DNA of 64,000 nt, taken from assembly GCF_018145875.1 (NCBI RefSeq), contig NZ_JAGSSV010000016.1, forward strand, positions 1-64,000, given 5' to 3'. Both the position numbers and the translations under genes were made by a program. The DNA is from Marinomonas vulgaris (GTDB lineage Bacteria > Pseudomonadota > Gammaproteobacteria > Pseudomonadales > Marinomonadaceae). Shown one piece after another: positions 44,693-54,793 of the stretch; positions within the stretch are counted from its first letter, which is position 1, and every line of letters begins with the position of its first letter. The notes beneath the pieces are model-generated. The model saw only the letters and a program-made list of their open reading frames with translations. It was not told the origin of the DNA and searched no databases.

Positions 44693-44958
44693 TGAATTTA
44701 TATAGCGTCCGCAAGCCGAGACAAATCGACGCTTTAAGCGGTGGATAATGAACCAGTGTTGGTCAAATATCAACCCAGACACGGGATTTTAATGAGGCAA
44801 AGTGAGGATTTTTTGTTAGGATGGTGCGTAAATTACTGTTGTTTCATTTTCTTTGCCCAATGTTTGGGCGTTACTGTGCTGCCAGCATTGCATGGTGCGG
44901 TTATCCCGTAGAAAATGTTGCTTCTATTGTTCGTTAAGCCATCAGGAGTGGAATAACC
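44693..44958. other. Divergent metK-tkt promoter region
   Basis: About 265 bp with no gene. A 6-bp hairpin GCCCAA-TGT-TTGGGC lies at 44855-44869 upstream of tkt. AGGAG at 44944-44948 serves the tkt start. No clear -35/-10 pair stands out. Confidence 0.4.
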
Positions 44959-46956
44959 ATGTCGTCTCGGAAACAACTTGCTAACGCCATACGTGCATTG
45001 AGTATGGATGCGGTACAAAAAGCCAATTCAGGTCACCCAGGTGCGCCAATGGGCATGGCGGATATCGCTGAAGTGCTGTGGAACGATTTTCTTAAGCACA
45101 ACCCAAACAATTCCAAATGGGTAGATCGTGACCGTTTTATTTTGTCTAACGGCCATGGTTCCATGCTTATTTATTCTTTGTTGCATTTGTCTGGTTACAA
45201 GTTGCCCATTGAAGAGCTGAAACAATTCCGCCAATTGCATTCTAAAACACCGGGTCACCCAGAATACGGTTACACCGATGGCGTAGAAACGACGACTGGC
45301 CCATTGGGCGCAGGCATCAGCAATGCTGTAGGCATGGCGATTGCCGAGAAAACCTTGGCGGCGCAGTTTAACCGCGAAGGCCACAATGTGGTTGACCATA
45401 ACACCTACTGCTTTTTAGGCGATGGTTGTTTGATGGAAGGCATTTCCCACGAAGCTTGTTCATTAGCCGGTACCTTGGGCTTGGGCAAGTTAGTGGCATT
45501 TTGGGATGACAACGGCATTTCGATCGATGGTCATGTGGAAGGCTGGTTTACAGACGACACACCAAAGCGTTTTGAATCCTACGGCTGGCACGTAATTGCC
45601 AATGTCGACGGACACGATCCGGTTGCCATTAAAGCGGCGATTGAAGCGGCGAAAGCCGAAACCAGCAAGCCAACATTGATTTGCTGCAAAACCGTCATTG
45701 GTTTTGGTTCCCCTAACAAATCTGGCAGCCACGATTGCCATGGCGCACCATTGGGCGACGCTGAAATCGCGGCGGCTCGTGAATTCCTTGGCTGGCCACA
45801 CGCGCCGTTTGAAATTCCTGCTGATGTGTATCAAGGTTGGGATGCCAAAGAAGCGGGCTCTGCTCGTGAAGCGGAGTGGGATGCAAAATTTTCTGCTTAC
45901 CAAGCGGCTTACCCAGAATTGGCGGCCGAGTTCGAACGTCGTGTTGTGAAAGGCGAATTGCCTGCGGACTTCGAAGCGAAAGCGCAAGCCTTCGTTCAAG
46001 AATGCCAAGATAAAGGCGAGAACATCGCCAGTCGTAAAGCGTCACAAAACGCCATCGGTGCCTTTGGTGCTATCTTGCCTGAGTTACTCGGCGGTTCAGC
46101 CGACCTTGCGGGCTCTAATTTGACCTTGTGGTCTGGCTCAAAAGGCATTCAAGACGACGCGGCGGGTAACTACATTTACTACGGTGTGCGTGAATTTGGT
46201 ATGAGCGGCATTATGAACGGCGTGTCTTTGCACGGCGGTTTCATCAATTACGGTGCGACCTTCATGATGTTCATGGAATATGCCCGTAATGCGGTACGTA
46301 TGTCAGCGTTGATGGGCATTCAGAACGTGTTTGTTTACACGCACGATTCCATCGGTCAGGGCGAAGATGGCCCTACGCACCAGCCGGTTGAGCAGCTTGC
46401 TAACCTACGTATGACGCCAAACATGTCTGTATGGCGTCCATGTGATGCGGCGGAAACCGCGGTGGCATGGAAAGCGTCTATCGAACGTCGTGACGGCCCT
46501 ACGTCATTGGTGTTTTCTCGCCAGGGTCTGCCTGCTCAGATTCGTAGCGCAGAGCAATTGTCTGATGTGGCGAAGGGTGGTTATATTCTGCAAGATTGCG
46601 CTGGCACGCCAGATTTGATCTTGATCGCGACGGGCTCAGAAGTGGCTCTTGCCATGGCATCGGCCGAAGTATTGAGCATGAACGGCAAAAAAGTACGCGT
46701 AGTGTCCATGCCGTCGACCAATGTGTTTGACGCACAAGATGCGGCATACAAAGAGTCTGTTTTGCCAAGCGCTGTGACCAAGCGTGTTGCCATTGAAGCG
46801 GCGCATGTGGATTTCTGGTACAAGTACGTAGGCTTCGAAGGCGCCATCGTTGGTATGACCACCTTTGGTGAGTCTGCGCCAGGTGGTGATTTGATGAAGC
46901 ATTTCGGCTTCACCGTGGACAATGTGGTTGAAACAGCAGAAAGCTTGCTGGCTTAA
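44959..46956 (+). CDS. tkt: Transketolase
   Basis: 665 aa from the ATG at 44959 with AGGAG upstream. N-terminal ThDP domain with [18 protein letters not shown] and [13 protein letters not shown], the pyrimidine domain with [12 protein letters not shown] and [19 protein letters not shown], and a C-terminal regulatory-like domain. It transfers two-carbon units in the pentose-phosphate pathway. It opens a carbon-metabolism run: tkt, epd, pgk, fba, though a terminator separates tkt from epd. Confidence 0.96.
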   Translation: MSSRKQLANAIRALSMDAVQKANSGHPGAPMGMADIAEVLWNDFLKHNPNNSKWVDRDRFILSNGHGSMLIYSLLHLSGYKLPIEELKQFRQLHSKTPGHPEYGYTDGVETTTGPLGAGISNAVGMAIAEKTLAAQFNREGHNVVDHNTYCFLGDGCLMEGISHEACSLAGTLGLGKLVAFWDDNGISIDGHVEGWFTDDTPKRFESYGWHVIANVDGHDPVAIKAAIEAAKAETSKPTLICCKTVIGFGSPNKSGSHDCHGAPLGDAEIAAAREFLGWPHAPFEIPADVYQGWDAKEAGSAREAEWDAKFSAYQAAYPELAAEFERRVVKGELPADFEAKAQAFVQECQDKGENIASRKASQNAIGAFGAILPELLGGSADLAGSNLTLWSGSKGIQDDAAGNYIYYGVREFGMSGIMNGVSLHGGFINYGATFMMFMEYARNAVRMSALMGIQNVFVYTHDSIGQGEDGPTHQPVEQLANLRMTPNMSVWRPCDAAETAVAWKASIERRDGPTSLVFSRQGLPAQIRSAEQLSDVAKGGYILQDCAGTPDLILIATGSEVALAMASAEVLSMNGKKVRVVSMPSTNVFDAQDAAYKESVLPSAVTKRVAIEAAHVDFWYKYVGFEGAIVGMTTFGESAPGGDLMKHFGFTVDNVVETAESLLA

Positions 46957-46973
46957 TCGCTTTGACTAATCAG

Positions 46974-47006
46974 AAAAGAGGCGTGCGTTTGTACGCCTCT
47001 TTTTTG
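46974..47006 (+). terminator. Rho-independent terminator of tkt
   Basis: AAAAGAGGCGT (46974-46984) pairs with ACGCCTCTTTT (46993-47003), 8-nt loop, then a T-run. It lies 18 bp after the tkt stop, so epd probably has its own promoter or depends on read-through. Confidence 0.88.
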
Positions 47007-47082
47007 TCTTCCTCTTTTTTAATTAAAAGAAGCGATGAGGGCAAGATCCGTCGTTTCTTGTTTGCGATGAAGTAGTGGGAAT

Positions 47083-48108
47083 ATGTTGCGAGTCGCTATA
47101 AATGGTTATGGCCGGATCGGGCGCTCAGTGTTACGAGCCTTGTATGAAAATGGCTACCGCGATCACATTCAAGTGGTGGCGATCAATGAATTGTCCGACA
47201 TCGAGACAATCAGTTATCTCACGCGCTATGACACCACTCATGGCCGCTTTCCTAAGCCGGTTTCGGTAGACAACAATGCTTTATTAATCGGTGACGATGC
47301 GATTTTATGTTTTGCGTGCGCGACGCCGAACGAGCTTGATTGGTCGGCATTAGAATTGGATTTGGTGCTGGAATGTTCCGGTAGTTTTTCGGGACGCGAT
47401 GGCGCTCAAGCCTATTTGGACGCGGGTGTACCTAGGCTATTATTGTCGCAACCTGCGGCGGCCGATGTGGATGCCACCATCGTTTATGGCTTCAATCATC
47501 AAGACATCCATGCCAACCATGACATTGTTTCGGCGGCGTCTTGTACTACGAATTGCTTGATTCCCGTGTTGGATGTGGTGAAACAATTCGCCGGCGTGGC
47601 TCATGGCATGACGCAAACCATCCACTCGGCGATGAATGATCAGCCGGTGATCGACGGTTATCACACCAAAGACTTGCGATTGACCCGTGCTGCCTTGAGT
47701 TCCATTATTCCTGTTGATACGGGTCTGGCGAGAGGCATTACGCGGATGATGCCCGAATTTGACGGCAAGATGGGTTGTAATGCGGTGCGTGTGCCGACAT
47801 TGAATGTTTCTGTGATTGACCTAGTATTAAGTACGGAAAGTCCGGTGACCGTTGAGCAAATTAACGCCCAGCTAGAACAGGCCTCTAAGACCCAATACGC
47901 CGGATTGATGGGCTTTACCAAAGAAGCCCATGCGTCCGTCGATTTTAATCACGACCCACGTTCTGTCATCATCGACAGCACCCAAACCCAGGTAATTGAT
48001 GGTTGCATGGTGAAGCTGTTGTGTTGGTTCGACAATGAATGGGGTTACGCCAATCGAATGCTGGACGTGGCCAAACACTGGGCTGCCGTCATCGATCAGG
48101 CCGAATAA
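47083..48108 (+). CDS. epd: Erythrose-4-phosphate dehydrogenase
   Basis: 341 aa of the GAPDH fold. NAD site INGYGRIGRSVLRAL (7-21), catalytic SAASCTTNC (Cys about 155), TIHSAMNDQPVIDGYH and WFDNEWGYANRM. The SAMNDQPVIDGYH segment matches Epd rather than GapA. It makes 4-phosphoerythronate for pyridoxal phosphate synthesis. The epd-pgk-fba order is the classic gammaproteobacterial cluster. Confidence 0.9.
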   Translation: MLRVAINGYGRIGRSVLRALYENGYRDHIQVVAINELSDIETISYLTRYDTTHGRFPKPVSVDNNALLIGDDAILCFACATPNELDWSALELDLVLECSGSFSGRDGAQAYLDAGVPRLLLSQPAAADVDATIVYGFNHQDIHANHDIVSAASCTTNCLIPVLDVVKQFAGVAHGMTQTIHSAMNDQPVIDGYHTKDLRLTRAALSSIIPVDTGLARGITRMMPEFDGKMGCNAVRVPTLNVSVIDLVLSTESPVTVEQINAQLEQASKTQYAGLMGFTKEAHASVDFNHDPRSVIIDSTQTQVIDGCMVKLLCWFDNEWGYANRMLDVAKHWAAVIDQAE

Positions 48109-48175
48109 TCGCTTTGTATAAAACATGAATAACAGACAAAACCCATTGAAACAGTAAACGACGAGGACACCGTAC

Positions 48176-49339
48176 ATGACAGTAGTGAATATGAAAGATC
48201 TAGATCTGACGAATAAGCGCGTATTGATTCGTGAAGACTTAAACGTGCCAGTCAAAAATGGCAAGGTAAGCAGCGATGCGCGTATTCGTGCTGCCTTGCC
48301 AACTATTCAGTTGGCCTTGGCGGCGGGTGCTAAAGTCATGGTGATGTCTCACCTTGGACGTCCAACAGAAGGTCAATACGAAGAAGAATATTCGTTGCAG
48401 CCTGTTGCGACACATTTGGCGGGCTTGCTGGGTCAAGATGTGCCACTGGCCAAAGAATGGCTGGATGGCGTAAACGTCGAAGCGGGTCAGTTGGTGTTAT
48501 TAGAAAACGTGCGTTTCAATGCGGGTGAGAAGAAAGACGACGAAGGTTTAGCGAAAAAAATGGCGGCCTTGTGTGACGTGTTTGTGATGGACGCTTTCGG
48601 TACAGCGCACCGTGCTCAAGCATCGACTCATGGTGTGGCGAAATTCGCTCCTATCGCCTGTGCTGGCCCTTTGTTGTCCGCTGAGTTAGAGGCATTAGAA
48701 AAAGCCTTAGCGAAGCCGGCGCGCCCTATGGCGGCGATTGTCGGTGGTTCTAAAGTATCGACTAAATTGACTGTGTTGGAATCCTTGTCCGACAAAGTCG
48801 ATCAGCTTATCGTCGGTGGCGGTATCGCCAACACCTTCTTAGCCGCGGCGGGCTTTCCTGTGGGCAAATCTTTGTACGAAGAAGATTTAATTCCTCAAGC
48901 CAAAGCCTTAATGGCCAAAACCAGTATTCCACTACCAGAAGATGTGGTTGTGGCGACAGCGTTTGCGGCCGACGCCGAAGCGACGGTGAAAAATGCCGCT
49001 GATGTAGGCCCCGATGACATGATTCTAGACATTGGGCCAAAAGCCGCTGCGGCGTTTGCGGCTTTGTTGGAAGAGTCTAAAACCATTATTTGGAATGGCC
49101 CAGTGGGTGTGTTTGAATTCGATCAGTTTGGTGGCGGTACTAAGGCCTTGGCGATGGCCATTGCCAACAGCGACGGTTTTTCTATTGCGGGCGGTGGTGA
49201 TACCTTAGCGGCAGTAGACAAATACGACATTGCCGAGCAAGTGTCCTACATTTCCACTGGCGGCGGCGCCTTTTTGGAATTTGTTGAAGGAAAAGTGCTT
49301 CCAGCGGTTGCGATGTTGGAATCACGCGCGCAAAATTAG
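48176..49339 (+). CDS. pgk: Phosphoglycerate kinase
   Basis: 387 aa. [36 protein letters not shown] and the C-terminal nucleotide site [21 protein letters not shown] plus GGGDTLAAV. Length equals the bacterial norm. Converts 1,3-bisphosphoglycerate and ADP to 3-phosphoglycerate and ATP, and the reverse in gluconeogenesis. Follows epd by 67 bp. Confidence 0.96.
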   Translation: MTVVNMKDLDLTNKRVLIREDLNVPVKNGKVSSDARIRAALPTIQLALAAGAKVMVMSHLGRPTEGQYEEEYSLQPVATHLAGLLGQDVPLAKEWLDGVNVEAGQLVLLENVRFNAGEKKDDEGLAKKMAALCDVFVMDAFGTAHRAQASTHGVAKFAPIACAGPLLSAELEALEKALAKPARPMAAIVGGSKVSTKLTVLESLSDKVDQLIVGGGIANTFLAAAGFPVGKSLYEEDLIPQAKALMAKTSIPLPEDVVVATAFAADAEATVKNAADVGPDDMILDIGPKAAAAFAALLEESKTIIWNGPVGVFEFDQFGGGTKALAMAIANSDGFSIAGGGDTLAAVDKYDIAEQVSYISTGGGAFLEFVEGKVLPAVAMLESRAQN

Positions 49340-49605
49340 TATCAAAGAATGGCAAAGATCGTTCTAAAGCAATTTATAAGTATTAAAAGGCGAAAAGCCT
49401 GCCTTGTCGGCACATACGTGTGTCGGCAAACACAAACTAGAGAGTGACCTATTTGGTGAAAGCCAAATGTGACAATAACGATAAGGCGTAAGCCACAGGG
49501 TGGGGTGTGAACTCTACCTTGATTAAAAAAATACTGAGTTGCTTAACACCACAGCTCAACCCGTTATCAATACAATCAAGACAAATTGTCAGAGGAAATC
49601 TTTTT

Positions 49606-50673
49606 ATGCCTTTAATTAGTATGCGTCAACTACTCGATCATGCTGCGGAACACAGCTATGGTTTGCCAGCTTTTAATGTGAACAACATGGAGCAAGTAAA
49701 AGCCATCATGGAAGCGGCTAATGAAGTGAATTCACCTGTGATCATGCAGGCGTCTGCTGGCGCTCGTAAATACGCTGGCTCACACTTCCTACGTCACCTT
49801 ATTGCCGCAGCGATTGAAGACTATCCACACATTCCTGTTGTGATGCACCAAGACCACGGCACATCGCCTGCGATCTGTCAGCGTTCGATTCAACTTGGTT
49901 TCTCCTCTGTCATGATGGACGGCTCTTTGATGTCTGATGGCAAAACCCCAGCGACTTACGATTACAACGTCGATGTGACTCGTCGTACGGTTGAATTCGC
50001 TCACGCGTGTGGCGTGTCAGTGGAAGGGGAGTTGGGTGTGCTGGGCTCGTTGGAAACCGGTGAAGCGGGCGAAGAAGATGGTGTTGGTGCGTCTGGTATT
50101 TTGACCATGGATCAAATGCTCACCGACCCACAAGAAGCCGTAGATTTTGTTAATGCAACAGGCATTGATGCCTTGGCGGTAGCCATTGGTACTAGCCATG
50201 GCGCATACAAGTTTACTCGTCCACCAACAGGCGATATTTTGGACATCGAGCGGATTGCTAAGATCGTCGAATTGTTGCCGAATACGCACATTGTGTTGCA
50301 CGGTTCTTCTTCAGTGCCGCAAGATTGGTTAGAAATCATCAACGAGTATGGCGGTGAAATCCCAGAAACGTACGGCGTTCCTGTGGAAGAGATCGTCAAA
50401 GCGATCCGTTACGGTGTGCGTAAAGTGAACATAGACACAGATTTGCGTTTAGCAGCGACCGGTGCGATTCGTCGAAGCTTAGCGGAGCACAAAGGTAACT
50501 TTGATCCGCGTAAATACTTAACAGAAAGTATCCGTGCGATGAAAGCTGTGTGTATTGATCGCTACGAAGCCTTTGGCTGTGCTGGACAAGCCTCTCGCAT
50601 TCATACTATGGATTTGGAAGAAATGGCGGTTCGTTACGAGCGTGGCGAATATTCTGATGGACGAGTTTTTTAA
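49606..50673 (+). CDS. fba: Fructose-bisphosphate aldolase class II (Calvin-cycle subtype)
   Basis: 355 aa from the ATG at 49606 (AGAGGAAA upstream), giving [19 protein letters not shown]; the frame extends upstream to 49507 but without family residues. Zinc ligands are in MHQDHGTS and in [13 protein letters not shown] and [16 protein letters not shown] active-site blocks are present. The sequence belongs to the class II subtype first described with Calvin-cycle enzymes, common in marine gammaproteobacteria that are not autotrophs. No RuBisCO or phosphoribulokinase gene is in the window, so a glycolytic/gluconeogenic role is likely. Preceded by a 266-bp gap without an intervening pyk gene. 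Confidence 0.95.
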   Translation: MPLISMRQLLDHAAEHSYGLPAFNVNNMEQVKAIMEAANEVNSPVIMQASAGARKYAGSHFLRHLIAAAIEDYPHIPVVMHQDHGTSPAICQRSIQLGFSSVMMDGSLMSDGKTPATYDYNVDVTRRTVEFAHACGVSVEGELGVLGSLETGEAGEEDGVGASGILTMDQMLTDPQEAVDFVNATGIDALAVAIGTSHGAYKFTRPPTGDILDIERIAKIVELLPNTHIVLHGSSSVPQDWLEIINEYGGEIPETYGVPVEEIVKAIRYGVRKVNIDTDLRLAATGAIRRSLAEHKGNFDPRKYLTESIRAMKAVCIDRYEAFGCAGQASRIHTMDLEEMAVRYERGEYSDGRVF

Positions 50674-50779
50674 ACCTCTTGATGGTGTGAAACGTCTTGT
50701 TTGTGGCGAGCGATCTTTAAGAGTAAGTATAGGCAAATAGGCTGTTTTTGAATTTTTTAATAAAAAAACAAAAAAACAG

Positions 50780-50807
50780 TTGACCAAGAAATTCAATTGC
50801 CTATAAT
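50780..50807 (+). promoter_or_regulatory. Promoter of the tRNA-Leu gene
   Basis: TTGACC (50780-50785) and a perfect TATAAT (50802-50807) with 16-bp spacing, followed by a GC-rich discriminator (GCTCGCC), the pattern of growth-rate and stringently controlled tRNA promoters. It lies 14 bp before the tRNA 5' end. Confidence 0.85.
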
Positions 50808-50821
50808 GCTCGCCATTCCTT

Positions 50822-50906
50822 GCGGGAGTGGTGGAATTGGTAGACACGCTGGATTTAGGTTCCAGTGCTTCACGGCGTGAGAGTTCGAGTCTCTCCTTCC
50901 GCACCA
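50822..50906 (+). tRNA. leuW: tRNA-Leu (anticodon UAG)
   Basis: 85 nt including an encoded CCA end. Acceptor stem GCGGGAG pairs with CTTCCGC (one G-U). The anticodon arm CTGGA-TTTAGGT-TCCAG gives TAG at positions 34-36, so it reads CUN leucine codons. A long variable arm (TGCTTCACGGCGT) marks it as class II. T-arm GAGAGTTCGAGTCTCTC is intact. Strong promoter upstream and hairpin terminator downstream: a single-gene unit. Confidence 0.97.
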
Positions 50907-50911
50907 AATTT

Positions 50912-50941
50912 AAAAAAGCTGACTTTATGTCGGCTTTTTTT
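50912..50941 (+). terminator. Rho-independent terminator of tRNA-Leu
   Basis: AAAAAAGCTGAC (50912-50923) pairs with GTCGGCTTTTTT (50929-50940) with one G-T pair and a 5-nt loop, followed by a T-run. Begins 6 nt after the tRNA CCA end. Confidence 0.88.
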
Positions 50942-51047
50942 ATGTCTAAAATTTGCCGATCAGGCATTTTCTTATTCTGGTTAGTCACTAAAGTGGATGA
51001 ATTTGGTTAGAATAGCCTTCTTCACAGACGTTAAGTCAGGCTAAACC

Positions 51048-52142
51048 ATGAAACATCGATATTCCTTTATCATCTGGATTGTGTGCATCTTTGCCTCCAC
51101 TGTGACGCACTCGGCTGGCATGACTCTGGATTTGATGGACAGCCAAACATTCTATAAGCTGATGCCACGACAAGGCCCGTTAGCTGAACAATTCTCTGCC
51201 ATCGTTCACGCCCCGCCAAATCCAATACGAATCACGCAAAAGCGTCCCGTACAAGTCGCTCTGGTGTTGTTCGGCGATGTGGAGTCCATAGACAATAAAG
51301 CCCTGCTCAACACTTTTCGCCGGCGGATGCGTGAAATCAATATCGACTATCGTTTGGATATTTATGTTGATGCGTCGCCATATAGTATGGACATGACCCC
51401 TTACGTTACGCTGGTCAAGGCGCAACCTGATTATATTGTGATGACAAAATTAGGCTTTGTGCAGCGGCGCTTTTTAGAGCGATTTCTGCGTTCAGGCTCT
51501 TCAAAAGTAATCGTGTATGACTTTGCATCGCCTTTAACGCATTGGTTAAATCACCCTCCATTGATGTACCTTGGTTTTGATCAAAAGAAAGTCACCACCA
51601 TGTTAGCGGATTTTTTGCATCGACAATTGCCAGTTGATGCTCGAATAGCTGCTGTTGTGTTGCCGAGTGGCTATTTAAGTCACACTCGCTGCGATTTTTT
51701 TCTCGATAAAATGATGGCTTATCATAGGCGGATTGACGACATTTATATGGTGCCGAATGAGACTAATAGTGCTTTTAATACGGCTCAACAGATATTAGAA
51801 GACAACCCCCCAGACTTCATTTTTAGCTGTTCACACGCCATTTCGGAAGGCGTGAGCGCGGCACTGGTCAAGAGCGGCTCAAGGGTTCAAACCAATGGGT
51901 GGGGCGTATCGTCTCAAGGTGTCAGATCGCTAATCAAAAGGCACATTGCGGTGAGCGCCTTGTTTACGAAAGACGATGCTTCGATCGCCATTGCCGAAGC
52001 GATTAAATTGGACCTTGAAGGACGCAATATGCCCAATCTTTATGTAGCGAATGCCACTCTAATGCCATCCAATTTACACCCAGATGTGCTGCGTTTCATG
52101 ATGCAACACGCGTACACCTATTCGGTGTCGTTATGGCGATAG
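51048..52142 (+). CDS. LuxP-like periplasmic binding protein with altered ligand residues
   Basis: 364 aa. Signal peptide of about 23 residues (cleavage after HSA). The type I periplasmic-binding fold aligns along its whole length with Vibrio LuxP, the AI-2 receptor: RPVQVALVLFGD near 66-77, INIDYRLDIYV, PPLMYLGFDQKK, GYLSHTRCDFF, DFIFSCSHA, TNGWGVSS and AIAEAIKLDLEGRNMPN. Of the LuxP residues that hold the borated AI-2, the arginine R215 (here R214), S265 (S262) and W289 (W285) are kept. N159, D267 and R310 are replaced (D158, A264, F306), and the Q77/S79/W82 loop is not conserved. So a LuxP-type sensor is likely, but the ligand may not be AI-2. It overlaps the sensor gene by 10 bp. Residue numbers of LuxP are from memory. 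Confidence 0.78.
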   Translation: MKHRYSFIIWIVCIFASTVTHSAGMTLDLMDSQTFYKLMPRQGPLAEQFSAIVHAPPNPIRITQKRPVQVALVLFGDVESIDNKALLNTFRRRMREINIDYRLDIYVDASPYSMDMTPYVTLVKAQPDYIVMTKLGFVQRRFLERFLRSGSSKVIVYDFASPLTHWLNHPPLMYLGFDQKKVTTMLADFLHRQLPVDARIAAVVLPSGYLSHTRCDFFLDKMMAYHRRIDDIYMVPNETNSAFNTAQQILEDNPPDFIFSCSHAISEGVSAALVKSGSRVQTNGWGVSSQGVRSLIKRHIAVSALFTKDDASIAIAEAIKLDLEGRNMPNLYVANATLMPSNLHPDVLRFMMQHAYTYSVSLWR

Positions 52143-54793
52143 CGACGATGAGTTTACAGCGGCGTTTGCAGCAAACGGTTTTTGCCTTAATGTTGGTGTC
52201 TTTTGTGGTGTTGAGTTTGGTGGTGTTGTATTTTCTTGACAGCGAAAATGCAGGTACTGAAGAAAAGAACATTGCATTAAAACATCAGGTGGTCGAACAA
52301 GCGTTTAATCGTTATTTGTCTCGAGCTGAGGGTGAAATGACCTTTATTGGTCAAGATTTATCCCTTAATAATTATGATTTGGGCCGAGAGTTAGATGTTT
52401 TGTTTAGCCATCACGAGGTGTTGTTTTTTGGTGGGCTCGATTTTTTCTATATCGAATGGGTGGATGGACGTCGCTCTATGGACCCAAGAGCACGACTTTT
52501 CACCACAGCGGACTTCGATGCCGTATTAAAAGTCGCTTTGTTTAACCGTTGGGTGACTGTGATCACGAAAGACAATGCTCATCTGTTGGTCCTAAAAACC
52601 AAGCTTATTTCGGCCGAGCAAAAAAACTTGGGGTTTTTATACGGTTTTATCTCCCTGGATGACAATGTCACCTTTGCCAGTGAACTGTTACAAAGTGCCC
52701 CCATCAGTGCGGTGCGAATTTATGATAAGCCATCCAATCATACCTTGATGGAAGAGCGTAAGGTAGGCGAGGATTTAACCGGAAATCTGCTTCGTTCCAG
52801 TTTACCGTTGCGCTCGCCTGTTGAGGGTAACTTACAATTAGAGATTCTTCAGCCACACCCTTTTTCATCAAATATACTGATAAACGCCTTGCCCCTGATT
52901 ATTGTGTTAGGGGTGATTTTGTTGTGTTTTTATCTACTGTTATTGCGTCTCTTTAGAACCCTCATTTTCCAGCCATTGGAGAACATCGTATTAAACACAG
53001 ACGATGGTCGAGTATCGTACACAGAAATCGAATCGCTACAGCAACAAACCAGTCGGCAATTAAGGTCGATGAAAACCAAGGAAGACCGCTTCATGTTACT
53101 GGCTGAATCAGTAAACAGCGCTGTTATTTTCTGCAGTGAAGTGGCCGAAATCGAGCTCATTAACGCTGAAGCGCAGCGACTTTTTCCTGATGCAAGCAAG
53201 GCACGAACCCTGTTCGATTTCATGCCTATTAGTTGTCACCAAGCCGTTCAAGGGGCGTTAAAGGGTGACGTTGGAGTGCGTTTTACCTTTACCCTGAAGC
53301 AGCTAGGAAAAATCTACCAATGGCAAGTGTATTCATTTCACAATGATAGCCGCTTTCGCAGCCTACTTTTAATAGGTCAGGACATTACCCAAGAAGTTAG
53401 TCTGCAGTGGCAGCTTGAGCAGTTACAGCCTTTATCCGCGGCGACGTTTAAAAAAGCCGATGTGGACGCGGTGCTGGATGAGCTGGCGTACCTTTCTGTG
53501 TTGCCTGAGCGCATAGGAGGCGAGGCGATAAAAGGTTGGCTAAGCCTGATTTTGTCCATTTTGAAAAACATCAGAGACGATTCAGCCGACGAAGCCTATT
53601 TGCCGATTGGCGACCTTTTACGAGAGGAGAGTGCGGGTGTGATGGCGGTGATGGGAATAGAGGCCAACCGTGTCTTTTTAGACTGTTCCGTTGCTACCGG
53701 GCGTACAGTGGTGCCGGTAAACGCTCATTTAAAAGGCCTAATACGGGTGCTCTTGATGATAGTGATGACCAACAATATGGTGGAACGTCGCTTGGCAGTG
53801 CGGTTTGAAGGCACTGAGCTGGAGCTAACTGCAACTAAGGATATTGGTTTTCGTCGTTTGTTTTTATGGATAGTTGATAGTTTGCTGGACGGCTTGAGTG
53901 GGCAGAAAAAGATATTGCAAAACAATGCTTTACAGATAAACATTGGCTGGAAAAAAAGTCAAATATCCACAGTGCAGCCTGCAAACTTACTGTCTTTAGA
54001 TGCGCTTTTACCTTCAAAGGAACAATGGTCTGCGGATAAACAAAAGACGTCTGGTAAGTCGCAGTTGGTTGCTTGGGTAGTGAATGATTACCCTCATTCA
54101 GCCGTGGTTGAAAGTGCTTTATCGAGGTTTGGTTTACAGGTTGACGTGTACGAATCCAGCCATCGTTTCTTTACTCGCCCCAATGGCTTTGTGCAGTACG
54201 ATGCCATTTTAATTGGTTGCGACCAAGATACCGAAGCCCAAATAGAAACCACTCAAAAACTGAAATTCAAGTATCAGCGAGATCAATTGCCTATTGTTTG
54301 GCTGAACAGCACTTACATGGCGTCTGTTGACCCCGATGTGTTTGTTTTACAAGGGTGCTTTTTCGATGACAATTTGCACCAGGTATTGCAACAAGCCTTG
54401 TTATTAGATGGCGTTACCTTTATGCCTAGTTATGAGCAAGAGGGCCTTTGGGTGATGGTGGGAGGCAGCCGAGTGACCAAAGCGATTTGGTTTACTGCGC
54501 TGGAAGAAGAAAAACGAGTGACGCAATGGCTGGCGGATTTATCCCACTATTTTATGGTCTTATCTCATTATCCAGACGCTGTAGTGATCTTACTTGAACC
54601 GCAAGCCAACGAGCTGTTAGAAAGTGTACAGGCGGCTTTCCCCAAGGTACGGTTTTTTTCTCTACAAAGGTGGCCGAAAATGCCGGATAATGTCACTTTT
54701 TTCCACATGAACTTGCCGTATACCCGTGAACAAATCATCGTATTTGCTCACCGAGTCACGCAACAAGACAGCGATGTTAGGAGTAATGAATGA
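52133..54793 (+). CDS. LuxQ-like membrane sensor with degenerate kinase and receiver
   Basis: 886 aa. Membrane helix 1 at 13-35, periplasmic domain 36-246, helix 2 at 247-273, PAS domain 318-420 (ending LLLIGQDITQ as in LuxQ). Beyond it the layout still resembles a hybrid kinase, but the H-box region (420-480) has no SHEIRTP-type histidine. The ATPase-like part (527-605) keeps only a faint N-box (NAHLKGLIRVLLMIVMTNNM) and no DTGIGI or GLGL boxes. A receiver-like part (643-757; QYDAILIGCDQD, LPIVWLNS) has Gly where the phospho-Asp should be. The C-terminal 120 residues are unassigned. The frame is intact and overlaps mtnN by 4 bp, so this is a maintained pseudokinase rather than a pseudogene. 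It partners the LuxP-like protein. Confidence 0.75.
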   Translation: MAIATMSLQRRLQQTVFALMLVSFVVLSLVVLYFLDSENAGTEEKNIALKHQVVEQAFNRYLSRAEGEMTFIGQDLSLNNYDLGRELDVLFSHHEVLFFGGLDFFYIEWVDGRRSMDPRARLFTTADFDAVLKVALFNRWVTVITKDNAHLLVLKTKLISAEQKNLGFLYGFISLDDNVTFASELLQSAPISAVRIYDKPSNHTLMEERKVGEDLTGNLLRSSLPLRSPVEGNLQLEILQPHPFSSNILINALPLIIVLGVILLCFYLLLLRLFRTLIFQPLENIVLNTDDGRVSYTEIESLQQQTSRQLRSMKTKEDRFMLLAESVNSAVIFCSEVAEIELINAEAQRLFPDASKARTLFDFMPISCHQAVQGALKGDVGVRFTFTLKQLGKIYQWQVYSFHNDSRFRSLLLIGQDITQEVSLQWQLEQLQPLSAATFKKADVDAVLDELAYLSVLPERIGGEAIKGWLSLILSILKNIRDDSADEAYLPIGDLLREESAGVMAVMGIEANRVFLDCSVATGRTVVPVNAHLKGLIRVLLMIVMTNNMVERRLAVRFEGTELELTATKDIGFRRLFLWIVDSLLDGLSGQKKILQNNALQINIGWKKSQISTVQPANLLSLDALLPSKEQWSADKQKTSGKSQLVAWVVNDYPHSAVVESALSRFGLQVDVYESSHRFFTRPNGFVQYDAILIGCDQDTEAQIETTQKLKFKYQRDQLPIVWLNSTYMASVDPDVFVLQGCFFDDNLHQVLQQALLLDGVTFMPSYEQEGLWVMVGGSRVTKAIWFTALEEEKRVTQWLADLSHYFMVLSHYPDAVVILLEPQANELLESVQAAFPKVRFFSLQRWPKMPDNVTFFHMNLPYTREQIIVFAHRVTQQDSDVRSNE

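Noticed and set aside
44593-44760. Known SAM riboswitch or MetJ operator upstream of metK
   Set aside because: I looked for SAM-I, SAM-II/IV-like cores and AGACGTCT repeats and found none; only the four-segment hairpin set is supported.
49340-49605. Possible pyruvate kinase or small gene between pgk and fba
   Set aside because: No open frame with family features; only short hairpins (for example ATTTGG/CCAAAT near 49450-49468) are present.
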